A model generated the notes under the pieces. That model was not told the DNA's origin. It did no database searches and saw nothing but the letters and a program-made list of their open reading frames with translations. The position numbers and the translations under genes were made by a program. DNA of 64,000 nucleotides. It comes from Lutjanus erythropterus. Its lineage: Eukaryota > Chordata > Actinopteri > Lutjaniformes > Lutjanidae. The DNA lies in assembly GCA_020091685.1 (NCBI GenBank), contig CM034607.1:23001253-23065252 (forward strand), written 5' to 3'. How positions within the stretch are numbered: position 1 is the stretch's first letter; each line of letters opens with the position of its first letter. Positions 49,481 through 59,393 of the stretch are shown piece after piece.

Positions 49481-50039
49481 CTACAGCCCATGTTAACATG
49501 TTCTGAATGAAAGAAACGCAATTTTGACGTAATAGAGTGCAGAAATCCTTACACAGCACATGGATTGGCAGAAGACATATCAATCATACATTACACAGAC
49601 ATGCTGATGTAACTACAGACACACGCTGTACTAGTGTATGTGCTATTTGATCCCACAGACACTCAACGGTTGAGCCAATTTAGCCTACTGCTGTTTCACA
49701 TGACTTATAGACAACACCAAAAACATAAAAAGGTCTGTCCAAAGGCATTTATTTGTTTCTGACTCTTGGAAAATGGGGGGCAGCACTGTAACTCTGAACT
49801 ATCTCTTTTATCTTATCAGCTTTTATGTCTGTTACCTAGCAACTGACAACTTTTTTCATCTCGCCAAGTTTAACAACTTTGTAACTTTTTTATCACTGAA
49901 ACATACATTGAACCAGAAAAATGGAGCAAGAACAATGATGGGCGCTAAACTTCGAGACAGATGAGTTAGAGGTTTTAGTAACATAGAAGAAAGAAACAGA
50001 GTGAGCTTTGATAGGAGACACAATCTCTGCTCCAGTCAT

Positions 50040-50700
50040 GTGGATTAAACATGTTAGCTAACAGTATTGTTAGCTACTTTTAGTGAGTGCTAGCAACTAA
50101 GCTAACACTACCATTAGCTACTGTCCACTAAAGTCACTGTTAGCTAATGTTAGCAAACACTACCCGTAGATACAGGACATTGCAGCTTAGCCTTGCTGCC
50201 ATATCTGTTGACAAGACACCGCAAACTGCAAAAAAATATTATGTTTATGGGCCAAGTGGGAACTCACAGGTGGGGGCAAGGGGAGAAACAGCACTGTGCA
50301 TCGTCAGTACGGTGAATAACCAGGAAGTAAACCCAGAAGCTAGAAAACTTTATGTCTTCTGCGCTAATCAAGCAATTCTCATTGAACTGGTTGGGCACCA
50401 TGTTTGCATACTGTATCTAGTTCATTAGAATACATCTAGCTACTGTTAGCTAACATTAACATTAGGATATTCAGGACGTGGGAGCTGGGGGTGAATGAGT
50501 CGCGTCGGAAAGGTTAAAATGTACAAAATAATTTAGATTAACATCAGACTGCTCATCCTTACTAGCATTAGGTCTATTGTTAGTGAACACTACCATTAAC
50601 TACTGTTAGCTAACACTAACATTAGATACCGTTAGCGAACGCGACCGTTAGCTTCTGTTAGTGGACACAACCTTTAGGGTGTCCAGGTGAGAATAGGTGA
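50040..50700. repeat. GTTAGCTAAC-word cluster
   Basis: GTTAGCTA, CTAACATTAG and ACTACCATTAGCTACTG words recur many times at both ends (50050-50165 and 50435-50675) around a less repetitive centre. The clusters are locally palindromic. This may be a fold-back element or a degenerate tandem array. Confidence 0.55.
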
Positions 50701-50837
50701 AATTCGCAACGAAAACAGTAACTAAAATTGCCAGTAAATTGTAGGAGCTTACAAACATATTTTTAAAATATATTTTTTATCACAAATTCCTCCCGCAGTG
50801 GCTGCACTCACTATCATCTGGTTTAAAACAGGATTAT

Positions 50838-50925
50838 CTATTAGTACAGGTTGATTTCAGGACAAACAGGACAGGATTTGGGATTTGGTCCCTGACATTG
50901 GGGACTGTCCTCAATTTTTTTTTAA
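50838..50925. repeat. GACAAACAGGACAGG / GGGGACTGTCC fragment
   Basis: TCAGGACAAACAGGACAGGA and TTGGGGACTGTCCTCAATT resemble, in part, the GTCCC-type repeat at 27.9 kb. Weak. Confidence 0.25.
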
Positions 50926-51175
50926 CTCTAACTTAAGTTAGGAGAGTTTATGTAAGATTTTGGGAAGTTAGGATGTTTGTGTAATACACTTTTCCTAGCC
51001 TCAGTTAGGACAGGAACATTGACTTAGAAACTGTTCATCTGTAATGTTTTTTTTTCCCCCCTAAATCAAGCCCTAAACCTAGTTACCACGGTTACCAAAC
51101 AGTTAAGACAGCAAGTAAGAAAGTTTCTGTAATACAAACCCTGAGGATGAATTAAAAGCAGCTGTCTGCAAGCCA

Positions 51176-51247
51176 CAGACAGATAGGCAGAGAAACAGAC
51201 AGAGACAGAGACAGAGACAGGTAGACAGAGAGCCACAGACAGAAAGA
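51176..51247. repeat. GACAGA hexamer-like microsatellite
   Basis: AGACAGAGACAGAGACAGAG within a longer GACAGA/CAGATAGGCAGA stretch. Confidence 0.8.
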
Positions 51248-52317
51248 GAAACATGTTCCAGTCTGAGGTAACCATGGGCTCAGGATGAAAGGTCTGTCAA
51301 CGTCACACACTGCAGACACAGTCCAGGTCAAACACTGTGTGGACCTGTTCAACTTCCTCCCTCGGTTTAATCCAACACACACACAGACACACACACGGTC
51401 TAAAAGCATTAGGGTTCGTCTCTCAGTCAATGGAGAACTGCCACTATTAATATGTGTGACAACCCAGTCTGAGAGACTTGTCATTTTTGGATAACACCCA
51501 CAATTTGAAGCATCTTGGTGTCCTCAGTGTAACCATGAATGAAGTGCTCCTCGCTGCATGAATGAGTGCACGTGAGCGAGTGTGCCTGCCAACACGAGCG
51601 TGCAAATGTGTTGTGTATACACTGTAGTATGCATGATGGAATATCTGTGCAGGCTTCCGTGCCAGAATGATGCATATAAGGGCGTGCATGCACGACTCGT
51701 ACCGACGTGATTTAAGTTTGTGTCACAGCGTGCCAGGACCGGAACATAAACTTCCTGTTACAAGGCTGAGAGCAACTGATGGGCGACCACGATCAGGATT
51801 TTACTGAGCTTGTCATCCTGCAGCTCTCCAGTGATAATTTAGATTATATCTTTCCATACTAAAAGCATATTTTAGAGCATAAAGTGTATTAAAATGTGTG
51901 TCATTTATACTGTATCACTGTAAAAAGAAGAAGATGAAGTCCAGTATTGATTGATGTTTTAGCTTTGGTTTGGTCTATTAGTTTGTATTTGTAATAGTGG
52001 AGAGATGATGGGATTTCATGAACATTCAGATTTAACTTCTCACCCTTGGGTCGGGAACTACTTGACTCCTTTGCAGTTTATTAAGTAGCAAACTAGCTCC
52101 ACCTTGACCACCTGCAAATGTTTTCATACCAACTGCAGATGCTTACAGTTCACACTGATACATCTGTATTAACAATCTAATAATGTAATCGATAATAATA
52201 CATTATTCACAGATTTTTCTGCAGTAGGAGTACTTTTACTTTGATTTTGTATTTAACTCTAACTTAAGAGTTAGAATGAACTTGTAATGGAGAAATTTTA
52301 CATCGTTGTGTTTTTAC

Positions 52318-53961
52318 ATAAAGGGATAGTTCACCCCAAAATGAAGATTCAGTCATTATCTCCTCATCCTCATGCCGACTGAAGGTCAACAAACAAATGG
52401 AAGTGAATGGTGACCATTTTTCAAATGTGAATAAACCAACAGAATAACAACAGAAAATGCCTTCATACTGCTCTCCTAAAGCCCTGATATGCCAAGCCGA
52501 CTAAAAAAAATGTTATTTACATCATGTTTTTAGCCTGAATCCTCACTGTGGATCCTTAGCTTGGAGCCAAGTTCACTTGCACACTGCCTGAGCATATGTT
52601 TTTTTTGTTGTTGTTGTTGTTTTTTTTTGGTCACCATTTACTTCAGTTGTTTGGGAGATTTTGCAGCACTGTTTCCCTGTGAAACTCCAGCAGTGGACTA
52701 ACAAAATAAACCAGACCTTCAAATCAGCATGAGCTTGAGGAACTCGAACAATGAGCTCAAAGCTGCACAGAACTGTTGATTCTCAGTTGAATTAGCGACA
52801 TGAACAGGGAGTCATTTGATTTAATGTTCGAACTATCAAACATATTGCATTATGGGGCCTTAAGCGTGAAATTTATGTAGGATATTGAATAGTAGTGTGA
52901 CTCTTTTTGTAATAATGAGAGCCAAGCATATGTCACGTTGCAGCTGTTGGAGTAGAGCTGAAAATAATGTTTTAGGCTGCCGTTTGTCAGGAGCCCTTAG
53001 AGACAAGTGAGAAAAAAATTCTGGTGATTCATTTTAAAGTCTGATATTAAGTGTTTTTGCTCCTGTATTTATCATTTGAGAACAGGAGGAAAAAAGGTTT
53101 TGCCAGAATAATTTAAGTTCCTTAAATTTTCCCCCCATCTGTGAAACAGGTGGGACGGAAAAAAAGTTTTTCAAGTTCATTTTTCTAAGTTTCTAAGTTT
53201 TTTTAGTCTATGAGAACAAATTAATTTAAAAAAAAAAGTTTGGGCAGGTGAGTTTTTTGGTTGTTGTTGTAATACTCATTTTGGCCACAAGAGACTGAAG
53301 TGCACTCTGATCCCTTGCTCCAAATAGGACTTCATGTTTTTTTTTTTCTAGGTGAATTTCTCCATTTTCTATAAATACAAGCTACGTTGCGTTTTGGCAA
53401 GTTATCTACGTTTAGAACAGACTTCATCTAAGATGGATCGGCAGAACTTTTCCTCCCTTCCCTTCAGGGATTCCTTACCATTCAGATTTCATTGATTCAA
53501 TTCATCCAAAATCAAAAATGCATATTTTCTCTCTTAATTGTGGTGTTATTTATCCATCTAGATTGCACTCGGCTTGTGATGCTCAAACCGTCTAAAAAAT
53601 TCAACAGCAATGTCTCTCTCCAGCAATCATGACCCAGTTACTCAAGATGATCCGCAGATCTTGTTGTGAGCAGTTTCATGTAGAAACTATTTTCCTTGTG
53701 ATATGAATAAAGTAGTTCTGGTTGATTCTACAGTAAAAAGAAAGTAGTTCCTACATAAAACTGCTTACAACAGGGTCTGTGGATCATCTTGAGTAACGGG
53801 GTCATGATATCTGAAAAGAGACATTCCTGTTGAGTTTTTCAAGTGTACTTTTTTCTCTCTGAAACTCTGCAAGTCACACTAAAACCATCTAGGAGGACAA
53901 ACATCATTACAGGCAAGAGGAAAAATATGTGATTGTGATTTTGGGGTGAACTCTCCCTTAA
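52318..53961. mobile_element. 1.6-kb TIR element, AGGGATAGTTCACCCC ends
   Basis: AAGGGATAGTTCACCCCAAAAT at the left and ATTTTGGGGTGAACTCTCCCTT at the right are inverted repeats with about one mismatch over 22 bases. The right flank is TTAA and the left flank ATAA, fitting a TTAA target with one change. The interior has no coding frame. Related ends are seen at 27.7-27.9 and 29.07-29.2 kb. The ends are those of a very common teleost MITE; the length is larger than usual for such a MITE. Confidence 0.7.
52603..52630. repeat. TTG trinucleotide run with T tract
   Basis: TTTGTTGTTGTTGTTGTTTT, five TTG units bounded by T tracts. Confidence 0.8.
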
Positions 53962-53963
53962 AA

Positions 53964-54090
53964 GACAATGAGAAGAACTCCTGCACGCTGTCTTGCTTAC
54001 TGCTGAAATGTTTTATTTTGTGGCCACAGATCATTTAATAAAACATTTAAGCAGTAAGTGCGTCAGTGTGCAGGAGCTCTTCTCACTGTC
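53964..54090. repeat. 127-bp near-perfect hairpin
   Basis: Arms 53964-54017 and 54037-54090 are inverted copies with about 46-47 of 54 positions matching, around a 19-base loop. The tips are GACAATGAGAAGAACTCCTG and its complement. It sits directly beside the right end of the 52.3-53.96-kb element and about 200 bases past the distal tgfbr2 poly(A) candidate. It is most likely a small fold-back MITE. Confidence 0.85.
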
Positions 54091-54299
54091 TTCAAGTTTC
54101 ATCTTCCTGTGATTCACCTGTCACACATAAAGGAGTGCAGCAACTTGTTTTTTCAAAATACAGTAACTATGAAAGTGGTTCACATTGTCCCAATCATCTC
54201 ACATAACATCCTTAAGAGAAGCGTCATTAGTGAGTATAAACTGTTATGAAAGCATCAAAAACACCAAACACACAAGACACTCTTCAGTACTGTAATACT

Positions 54300-54305
54300 T
54301 TTAAT
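54300..54305 (-). terminator. tgfbr2: candidate distal poly(A) signal of tgfbr2
   Basis: TTTAAT on the plus strand reads as the common variant ATTAAA on the minus strand, about 1.0 kb beyond the stop. The T-rich and TG-containing bases on the lower-coordinate side could serve as a downstream element. Confidence 0.35.
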
Positions 54306-54545
54306 TATGGCTTTACATTTTTATACAAAAATGGCTTTTATATAAAGCTTTCCTGACCGCTGGATCAGAATTCCCTTTTCAGTAACAAAATGTCTACAAA
54401 GCTTTTATAGCATATATCGGCCGTGTGCAGGAACTTCCAGTTTAGAGTCCTTTATGAATATTTCTTTTCGTCTTATTCTCTTTGTCCAAGTACACAGACT
54501 TTCGTATTTGGTTCAGAATCCTCTGAGTAAAACACACGTACAAAA

Positions 54546-54590
54546 ACACACACACATACACACGTACAAACACACACATACGCACACTTT
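54546..54590. repeat. CA-rich microsatellite in tgfbr2 3' UTR
   Basis: AACACACACACATACACACG followed by further ACAC/ATAC units. In the transcript this is a GU-rich tract. Confidence 0.75.
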
Positions 54591-54631
54591 ATATCCGTTC
54601 CCTTTCTTCTCTCAGGCTGATTTTTGCTTTC

Positions 54632-54637
54632 TTTATT
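54632..54637 (-). terminator. tgfbr2: candidate proximal poly(A) signal of tgfbr2
   Basis: TTTATT on the plus strand reads as canonical AATAAA on the minus strand, about 670 bases beyond the stop codon. Cleavage would fall near 54605-54620. No transcript evidence is available. Confidence 0.35.
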
Positions 54638-55303
54638 TTACAACTCATAGTCCTTGAGATATGATATCAGCTTCTCCTGCAGATTTCTGCCTCGGATGGG
54701 TTTTCTGTTTCTTTCCTGTGGGTAATTTACATTTCATGGCACAAAAAATTATACTTGCAGCCTGAAACTTGCTTTGCACTGTCGTCTGCTCTCATCGACA
54801 CCTAGGAAAACATTTAATTATGCAGTCCAATGAACTGTAAAAGGAATATTAGTGCTATTAAGTGTCTTAATATTTTAAATTTCTCCCTTTTCCACCTTTT
54901 CTAAATATGTTCTGTGCCTTTATTTCCTATACCTGAAATGTCAGAACAAAAAAGGCTCTGAATATATATCATTTGGTGTGCATAGATACTGGTAAAGTGC
55001 AAATAGTGTTAAAAAAAAAAAGCTTTAAAATGCAATTTCCCTGTTTGTTTATGACTTGATCCAGTCTTTGAAGCATGTAGAAGAAAACAAATCAAGTCAG
55101 TCACTCTGTTTATATTTATGTTGGTCCTGATCTGTATTAAGAAGTCCATTTCTGGTATCAGTTCTGTTTCCAGTTTGCTCCTCCGTCACACATTTCTGAC
55201 GAACCCATAGCAAACACCAACACCCACTGGACTTTCTTTCTCTGCCAGCTGCCTGGCTGTACTTCCTCTGCCACCCTGTTGGGGGCAGCGTTTCTGTTGA
55301 GCT

Positions 55304-55483
55304 CTACTTCTCATCCACCACAAAGATTTCTTCAGGGATCTTCTCCTCTGAGTCAGAGCGCTCAGACAGCTTGTCCAGGTACTCCATGTCGTAGAAGCGC
55401 TCAGCAACACACTGGGCTGTCAGACGGGCCTCCGGGTCGTGGTCCCAGCACTCCTCTATGGAGGCGCACACCATCTGGATGCC
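55304..55483 (-). CDS. tgfbr2: tgfbr2 last coding exon (kinase end and C-terminal tail)
   Basis: This exon encodes the final 59 residues. It opens [20 protein letters not shown], which is kinase subdomain XI with the family-invariant Arg in DPEARLTA, and runs through [20 protein letters not shown] to a short acidic tail ending EEIFVVDEK and a TAG stop at 55304-55306. The acceptor on the minus strand is CCCCCTGCAG|GGC, phase 0, matching the donor of the upstream exon 3.8 kb away. The kinase part is nearly identical to other vertebrate TGFBR2. The tail keeps the SEEKIPE core, but the last residues differ from the mammalian ending, which is usual for fish. It corresponds to human exon 7 and is followed directly by the 3' UTR. 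Confidence 0.96.
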   Translation of the reverse strand, partial: GIQMVCASIEECWDHDPEARLTAQCVAERFYDMEYLDKLSERSDSEEKIPEEIFVVDEK

Positions 55484-55689
55484 CTGCAGGGGGAGCGGTG
55501 GAGCACAGACACAATCAGTCAATAAAACTGACCAGGGGCAAGTCTGACTGTGACAGCACATCATCACCTCGAGCTCAAACTGTGAATGTTCATGTGTGTT
55601 TACGTGTATCTCAGTCTGTGTCTGTGTGTTTTCCAGTAGAAACAAAAAAGAGGCAGTCACATAATTCAGCAGATTTATTCACTCATTTG

Positions 55690-55925
55690 CCAGTTTATTA
55701 CGTACACCTAGCTAAAATTAAAACATAATAACATAATATGCATTATTTAAAATTAAATTATTACTTATGACCCACTAGGAGAGTGTGGTGGTGGCTGTAT
55801 CTGCAGAGACTTTCATTATTATGCTGTGTGCAGGACGTTTAACCAACCCAAAATGTTGGCATTTCACATCCTGGGATCTTTCTGGTGTGTTTACAGACAG
55901 CACGGACAATCCTACTGATTCTGCC
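55690..55925. mobile_element. GTTTATTACGTACACCTA repeat fragment
   Basis: GCCAGTTTATTACGTACACC is one end of a common fish repeat (GTTTATTAGGTACACCT type). ACCCACTAGGAGAGTGTGGTG and CATCCTGGGATCTTTCTGG downstream probably belong to it. Confidence 0.45.
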
Positions 55926-56650
55926 CTGAACTGAGATAAATATAAAAACTAGAATTAAAATAACTGAATCGATATTGTATACTTACAAAACAAACTAAGA
56001 TAAAATAAAAATATGCACAAATGCCTTGTCAATTTTTTCAAATTTCTCAACGCAATAAACATGAGGAGGCACTGATGCATATGGACGTCTACATGTGCTG
56101 TTTGTTTCTCTGAACTTCATAAATTTTGCTGCTGACAAACATCCCATAATATAACAAAAAACAAAGAACTAGAAGTAAGACTGAAACTAATAAAACCAGG
56201 ACAAAAACTTAACATGTTTAAACAATAAAACCTAAACTGAGAAGAGCACACACACCTTGAGACTACGCTTAATTAAAACAAAGATTAAAAACTTCATAAA
56301 AATAAAACTAGAACTCTGCTGCTGAACTATGTTGCATTACATGACAGGTGTCAAAGTTTTGAATAAACCAAACAAAGTTTTGCCAACATATAAACATTTA
56401 TTGAGATAATTTACGTTTCTTCTTTGAGTTTTAGAAACCTTTCATTTGTTCGTTCTGCAGGAACGTGTATCATGTCACCTGCATGTACATGCATGAGACA
56501 ACAGAACAGGGACCGACTCAAAGACATTCTCCGTAGTGCTACTATTTACTTAACTCACCAATGCAATGATAATTGTTTATCTTATCGGATCCCCGTTTGT
56601 GTCTGCCATAGCAGCCGCTAATGTTCACACAAACCATTGATATAATGGCA

Positions 56651-57285
56651 TTAAAGGAGAAATATGTAATATGTTACTGTACTGAATCATAAAACGAGCA
56701 TGAAATGTCAGCGCAGATTAAGAAATCTCAGCTGAAACCAAGTTGAAATACCAGATTCTCTGACGACAAAGCTACAGGCAGCATGTCCATTTGGGACCAG
56801 ACCCAGTTTTTCACATTTATTAAAGTTCGACTTAATGGCTGATGTTTGCTGAATGAGTTGGTGTCTGTTTACGAGTGGTAAAAAATCATTAATAATCTTT
56901 TAGAAGGAGCAGATGTTCAGAATTGTTAAATTGAGCGATATGTTAGTGGAGTCTGGCAGGCAGTGAGACAGACAGTCACTGACCTCAAACTCAAGAGTAT
57001 TGAGAGACTTGACTGGGTCAAGAGTTTTCAGGATAAATTTACATTGACAGAGAATTCACAGCTATAAACAGCTGATTGCTTCACAGTATAGGACTCGTTG
57101 TTTCCATTCAACTTGAAGGAAACCTGCAAGTTCAGTCTGGGTAGGAGGATGTGGGGAGAAAACAACTTGCTTCAACCATTACAAAAGGATTCAACTTGTT
57201 TATTTTATTGTTTATGACTCCAATTCACAATTTGGACTGCAGTACTCATTTTTGAATGCTGGGGTCTTACATATTTCTCTTTTAA
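56651..57285 (+). mobile_element. full-length TTAA MITE (AAAGGAGAAATATGTAAT type)
   Basis: It is flanked by TTAA at 56651-56654 and 57282-57285. The ends, AAAGGAGAAATATGTAATAT and CTTACATATTTCTCTTTTAA, are inverted repeats. It is the longest copy of this family in the window and serves as the reference for the fragments at 2.2, 16.3, 32.0, 42.3 and 47.0 kb. No coding capacity; it is presumably mobilised in trans by a piggyBac-like transposase. Confidence 0.8.
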
Positions 57286-58739
57286 TGCTCACACTGTATG
57301 TTTTAACACAGAAGGTGCAGATGGAGGCTTCAGGTGCATGTGCACGTCAGTATTAGCAATAAATTTTTGCAACTTTCATCACAGAAAACAGGTCAGTGTC
57401 CAAAAACGCCCTTCCAAATGAGACCAAATTAAATTAGCAATACACCTAATTAATGTTTGCACTTTTGCTGGCCTTACACCAGCATGAAAATAGACACAAT
57501 TATTTTCCTATGTGAGAACTTTCCCAAGGGACCAAAAAAAAAAAAAAAACTTGAGAGGAACTCAGGAACTTTACCTGCATTTCGACTGGCGGAACGAGGA
57601 ACTAAATTTAGCTCCTGTACGATGGTTACACGTCTCTGCTCTGAGGGCTGTACGTTCTGATGGTTCATGTAGGTTCATATGAGGCAGATTTGTCGAATGC
57701 GATCGCCGCAGCTGCTTCAGCTTGTGTACAGCTTCATTTAAAAATTAATAAGCACTGGATGATTCTAGTATTATTCTTGTTTGTATGTTTACTAACAGTA
57801 AAAACAAAGCTGTTTTTATCTCCCTGATTAGTTATAAAACAGAGAGGCAAAGTAAGAGCATGTTTTAATGAGCTGAAGGAAGTCAAAGAAAATGGAGGAG
57901 AGGAAGAGACCATCAGAGCTCGTTAGTAAATGTGAGAAATAAAACTTTTCTAACAGCTAATTGTTTCATTGCCGTTACGTTTTAAACGCAGAAATAAATA
58001 GCCATGAAACACTCAGCAGATTGTGTGCTTTGGAGGCAGCTGTTTCAGTCTGTGTTTACACCTCTGAACGTCTCCTTTTCACTCACTGCATCCACTGAAA
58101 CATCAGAGGAAACAATAAAAATTAAATACTTTGCAAAAACACCAGGATGACTCTGTGTTGTTGCTTCCTCATGTGTAAAAGTTTCTCAAACTATCTGATT
58201 GAAAAGAGTCATATCATGCATTTCATAGATTTTGTTAGGGTTAGCTCAACAGCTCCCATAGTCCCATGGTCACAACAAAAAAACTATAAAGCATGAGCGC
58301 ATCGTAAAGACGCAATGAAAACAGGAGAGAAAAGACAGTGGAGGAACTAAATCACAACCTTACAATCAGCTAAGTATAAGTTTGATTTTAAGCATCAAAC
58401 TTAAAACTTTGGAAAAGAGGAAAAGAGATTATGAAGTAACTAGAATTACTGCCTCACTGTTGTGTGTCTCCACCAACCAGTTAAGCTGCAGTTTACATCA
58501 ATATTTGCTCAGACTCATATAATGTATGTAGACTTTGAAGAAATTTAATAAAAAAGTGCTGTGTGTTTTTTGGCAAATTGGAAGTTATCACTATACTGAC
58601 GTGTGATTCCAGTGAATAATTTCCAGTGAGAAACATGCTGTCTTCACTTCAAGACTATTTTTACAGAGGAGAACAGAGGACTGACAGAGAGCTGAACATT
58701 ATGATGAACCGATCAGTTCAGGCTCGAGTTCAAGTGAAC

Positions 58740-58832
58740 ATGTGAGCCAAGTTTGAAGAAATTTCCTCAAGGCGTTCTTGAGATATCACGTTCACAAGAA
58801 TGGGACAGACATATGGTCGCAGAGGCATAAAA
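58740..58832 (+). mobile_element. LINE/RTE-like tail fragment
   Basis: GAGCCAAGTTTGAAGAAATT, TCCTCAAGGCGTTCTTGAGA and TATCACGTTCACAAGAATGG follow a very common fish repeat in order. It is short and truncated. Confidence 0.5.
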
Positions 58833-58839
58833 ATGTCAA

Positions 58840-58985
58840 CATTATGATAAATATTTCTAATAATGAGATTAAGAAAAGTTGAAATTATGAAATAAAAAGT
58901 CTGAGATTTAAAAAAAAAGTCAAAATAGCTGGAATAATGAGTTCATAATTATAAAAAAAAACATCATAATTATGAGATAAAGAAT
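58840..58985. repeat. AATTATGAGATAAA degenerate repeat
   Basis: AATTATGAAATAAAAAGTCTGAG, AATAATGAGTTCATAATTAT and CATAATTATGAGATAAAGAAT are recurring variants of one AT-rich word, similar in kind to the 47.8-48.4-kb block. Confidence 0.5.
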
Positions 58986-59268
58986 TGAAACTATAGGATA
59001 TCTATGTGTTAGTGGTCTAAATGTCATGTGTATGTGGACAGGGGTAGGAGAGGTTGGGTGCTGGAAAATTTCCCTCTTTTTGAGATCCCAGTGTTGACAG
59101 GTATGGGGGGGGTTGTCAGTCTTGACTTGGCACTTGAGTTGAAAGACTTGGGACTTCACTGTGACTTGCCTAACAATATATTGGTCCCATCTCTGCCTCA
59201 GCCCAGAGCTGATCGTGAAGTTAAAAACATGAAATCTACAGATCAGACGTGTGTGTGGTGCCTCTTAC

Positions 59269-59393
59269 TGTGTGGTTGATCCAGCTGTTGGGGATCTCGG
59301 GTCTTCCTCTGTCTCGGACAACGCTGTCCTTCATGCTTTCTACACACGGGTGTTCCCTTAGGTTCCCAAACGGTGGCTCGTACTCTTTCACCT
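59269..59393 (-). CDS. tgfbr2: tgfbr2 penultimate coding exon (TGF-beta receptor type II, kinase C-lobe)
   Basis: TGFBR2 is the constitutively active transmembrane Ser/Thr kinase that binds TGF-beta and phosphorylates TGFBR1 in its GS domain, leading to SMAD2/3 signalling. This 125-bp exon encodes [20 protein letters not shown], then [22 protein letters not shown], which is the lower kinase lobe (subdomains IX-X) and matches vertebrate TGFBR2 at most positions. On the minus strand the acceptor is a pyrimidine-rich tract ending TGTGCAG; the exon opens with the last two bases of a split Glu codon (phase 1). The donor is ACA|GTAAGA, leaving phase 0, which fits the next exon. Relative to human it looks one residue shorter after the PPFG motif. 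It corresponds to human exon 6 of seven. Whether this is a tgfbr2a or tgfbr2b duplicate cannot be told from two exons. Confidence 0.95.

Larger units (their letters stand above)
30471..54279. other. stt3b-tgfbr2 intergenic region
   Basis: About 24 kb lies between the stt3b promoter and the tgfbr2 3' end. No exon was recognised on either strand, and specifically nothing resembling GADL1, which sits between these genes in mammals. Much of the region is transposon-derived, as listed. In 33.35-35.50, 36.60-37.07, 38.64-40.37, 41.33-41.96, 43.80-44.44, 44.74-46.79 and 51.26-52.31 kb I see only AT-rich unique-looking sequence, with candidate conserved blocks noted separately. Confidence 0.7.
54280..55303 (-). 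other. tgfbr2: tgfbr2 3' UTR (inferred extent)
   Basis: The sequence below the tgfbr2 stop is AT-rich, shows no recognised transposon, and includes a CA-rich stretch at about 54545-54590. Two polyadenylation hexamers lie on the minus strand: AATAAA at 54632-54637 and ATTAAA at 54300-54305. Use of the first gives a UTR of about 0.7 kb, and of the second about 1.0 kb. The ATTAAA is followed within 200 bases by a transposon-derived hairpin, so the gene probably ends before about 54100. The extent is inferred, not seen. Confidence 0.5.
55484..59268 (-). other. tgfbr2: tgfbr2 last intron
   Basis: This 3.8-kb intron has good splice signals at both ends (GTAAGA donor near 59268, CCCCCTGCAG acceptor at 55484). 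It carries a degraded GTTTATTA-GTACACCT-type repeat (55.7-55.9 kb), a full-length TTAA-flanked MITE (56.65-57.29 kb), an LINE-tail-like fragment (58.74-58.83 kb) and an AATAAAGT-like AT-rich block (58.84-58.98 kb). In 55930-56640 and 57290-58740 I see only AT-rich sequence, including a 17-base A run near 57534. Confidence 0.85.

Noticed and set aside
30500..54200. gadl1 exons
   Set aside because: None of the open frames resembles a PLP-dependent decarboxylase; absence is by eye only.
55484..55660. N-terminal part of the minus-strand frame running into tgfbr2 exon 7
   Set aside because: It is intron sequence upstream of a strong CCCCCTGCAG acceptor; homology begins exactly at GIQMVC.
55279..55728. 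149-residue plus-strand open frame
   Set aside because: It is the antisense shadow of the last tgfbr2 exon and its intron flank.
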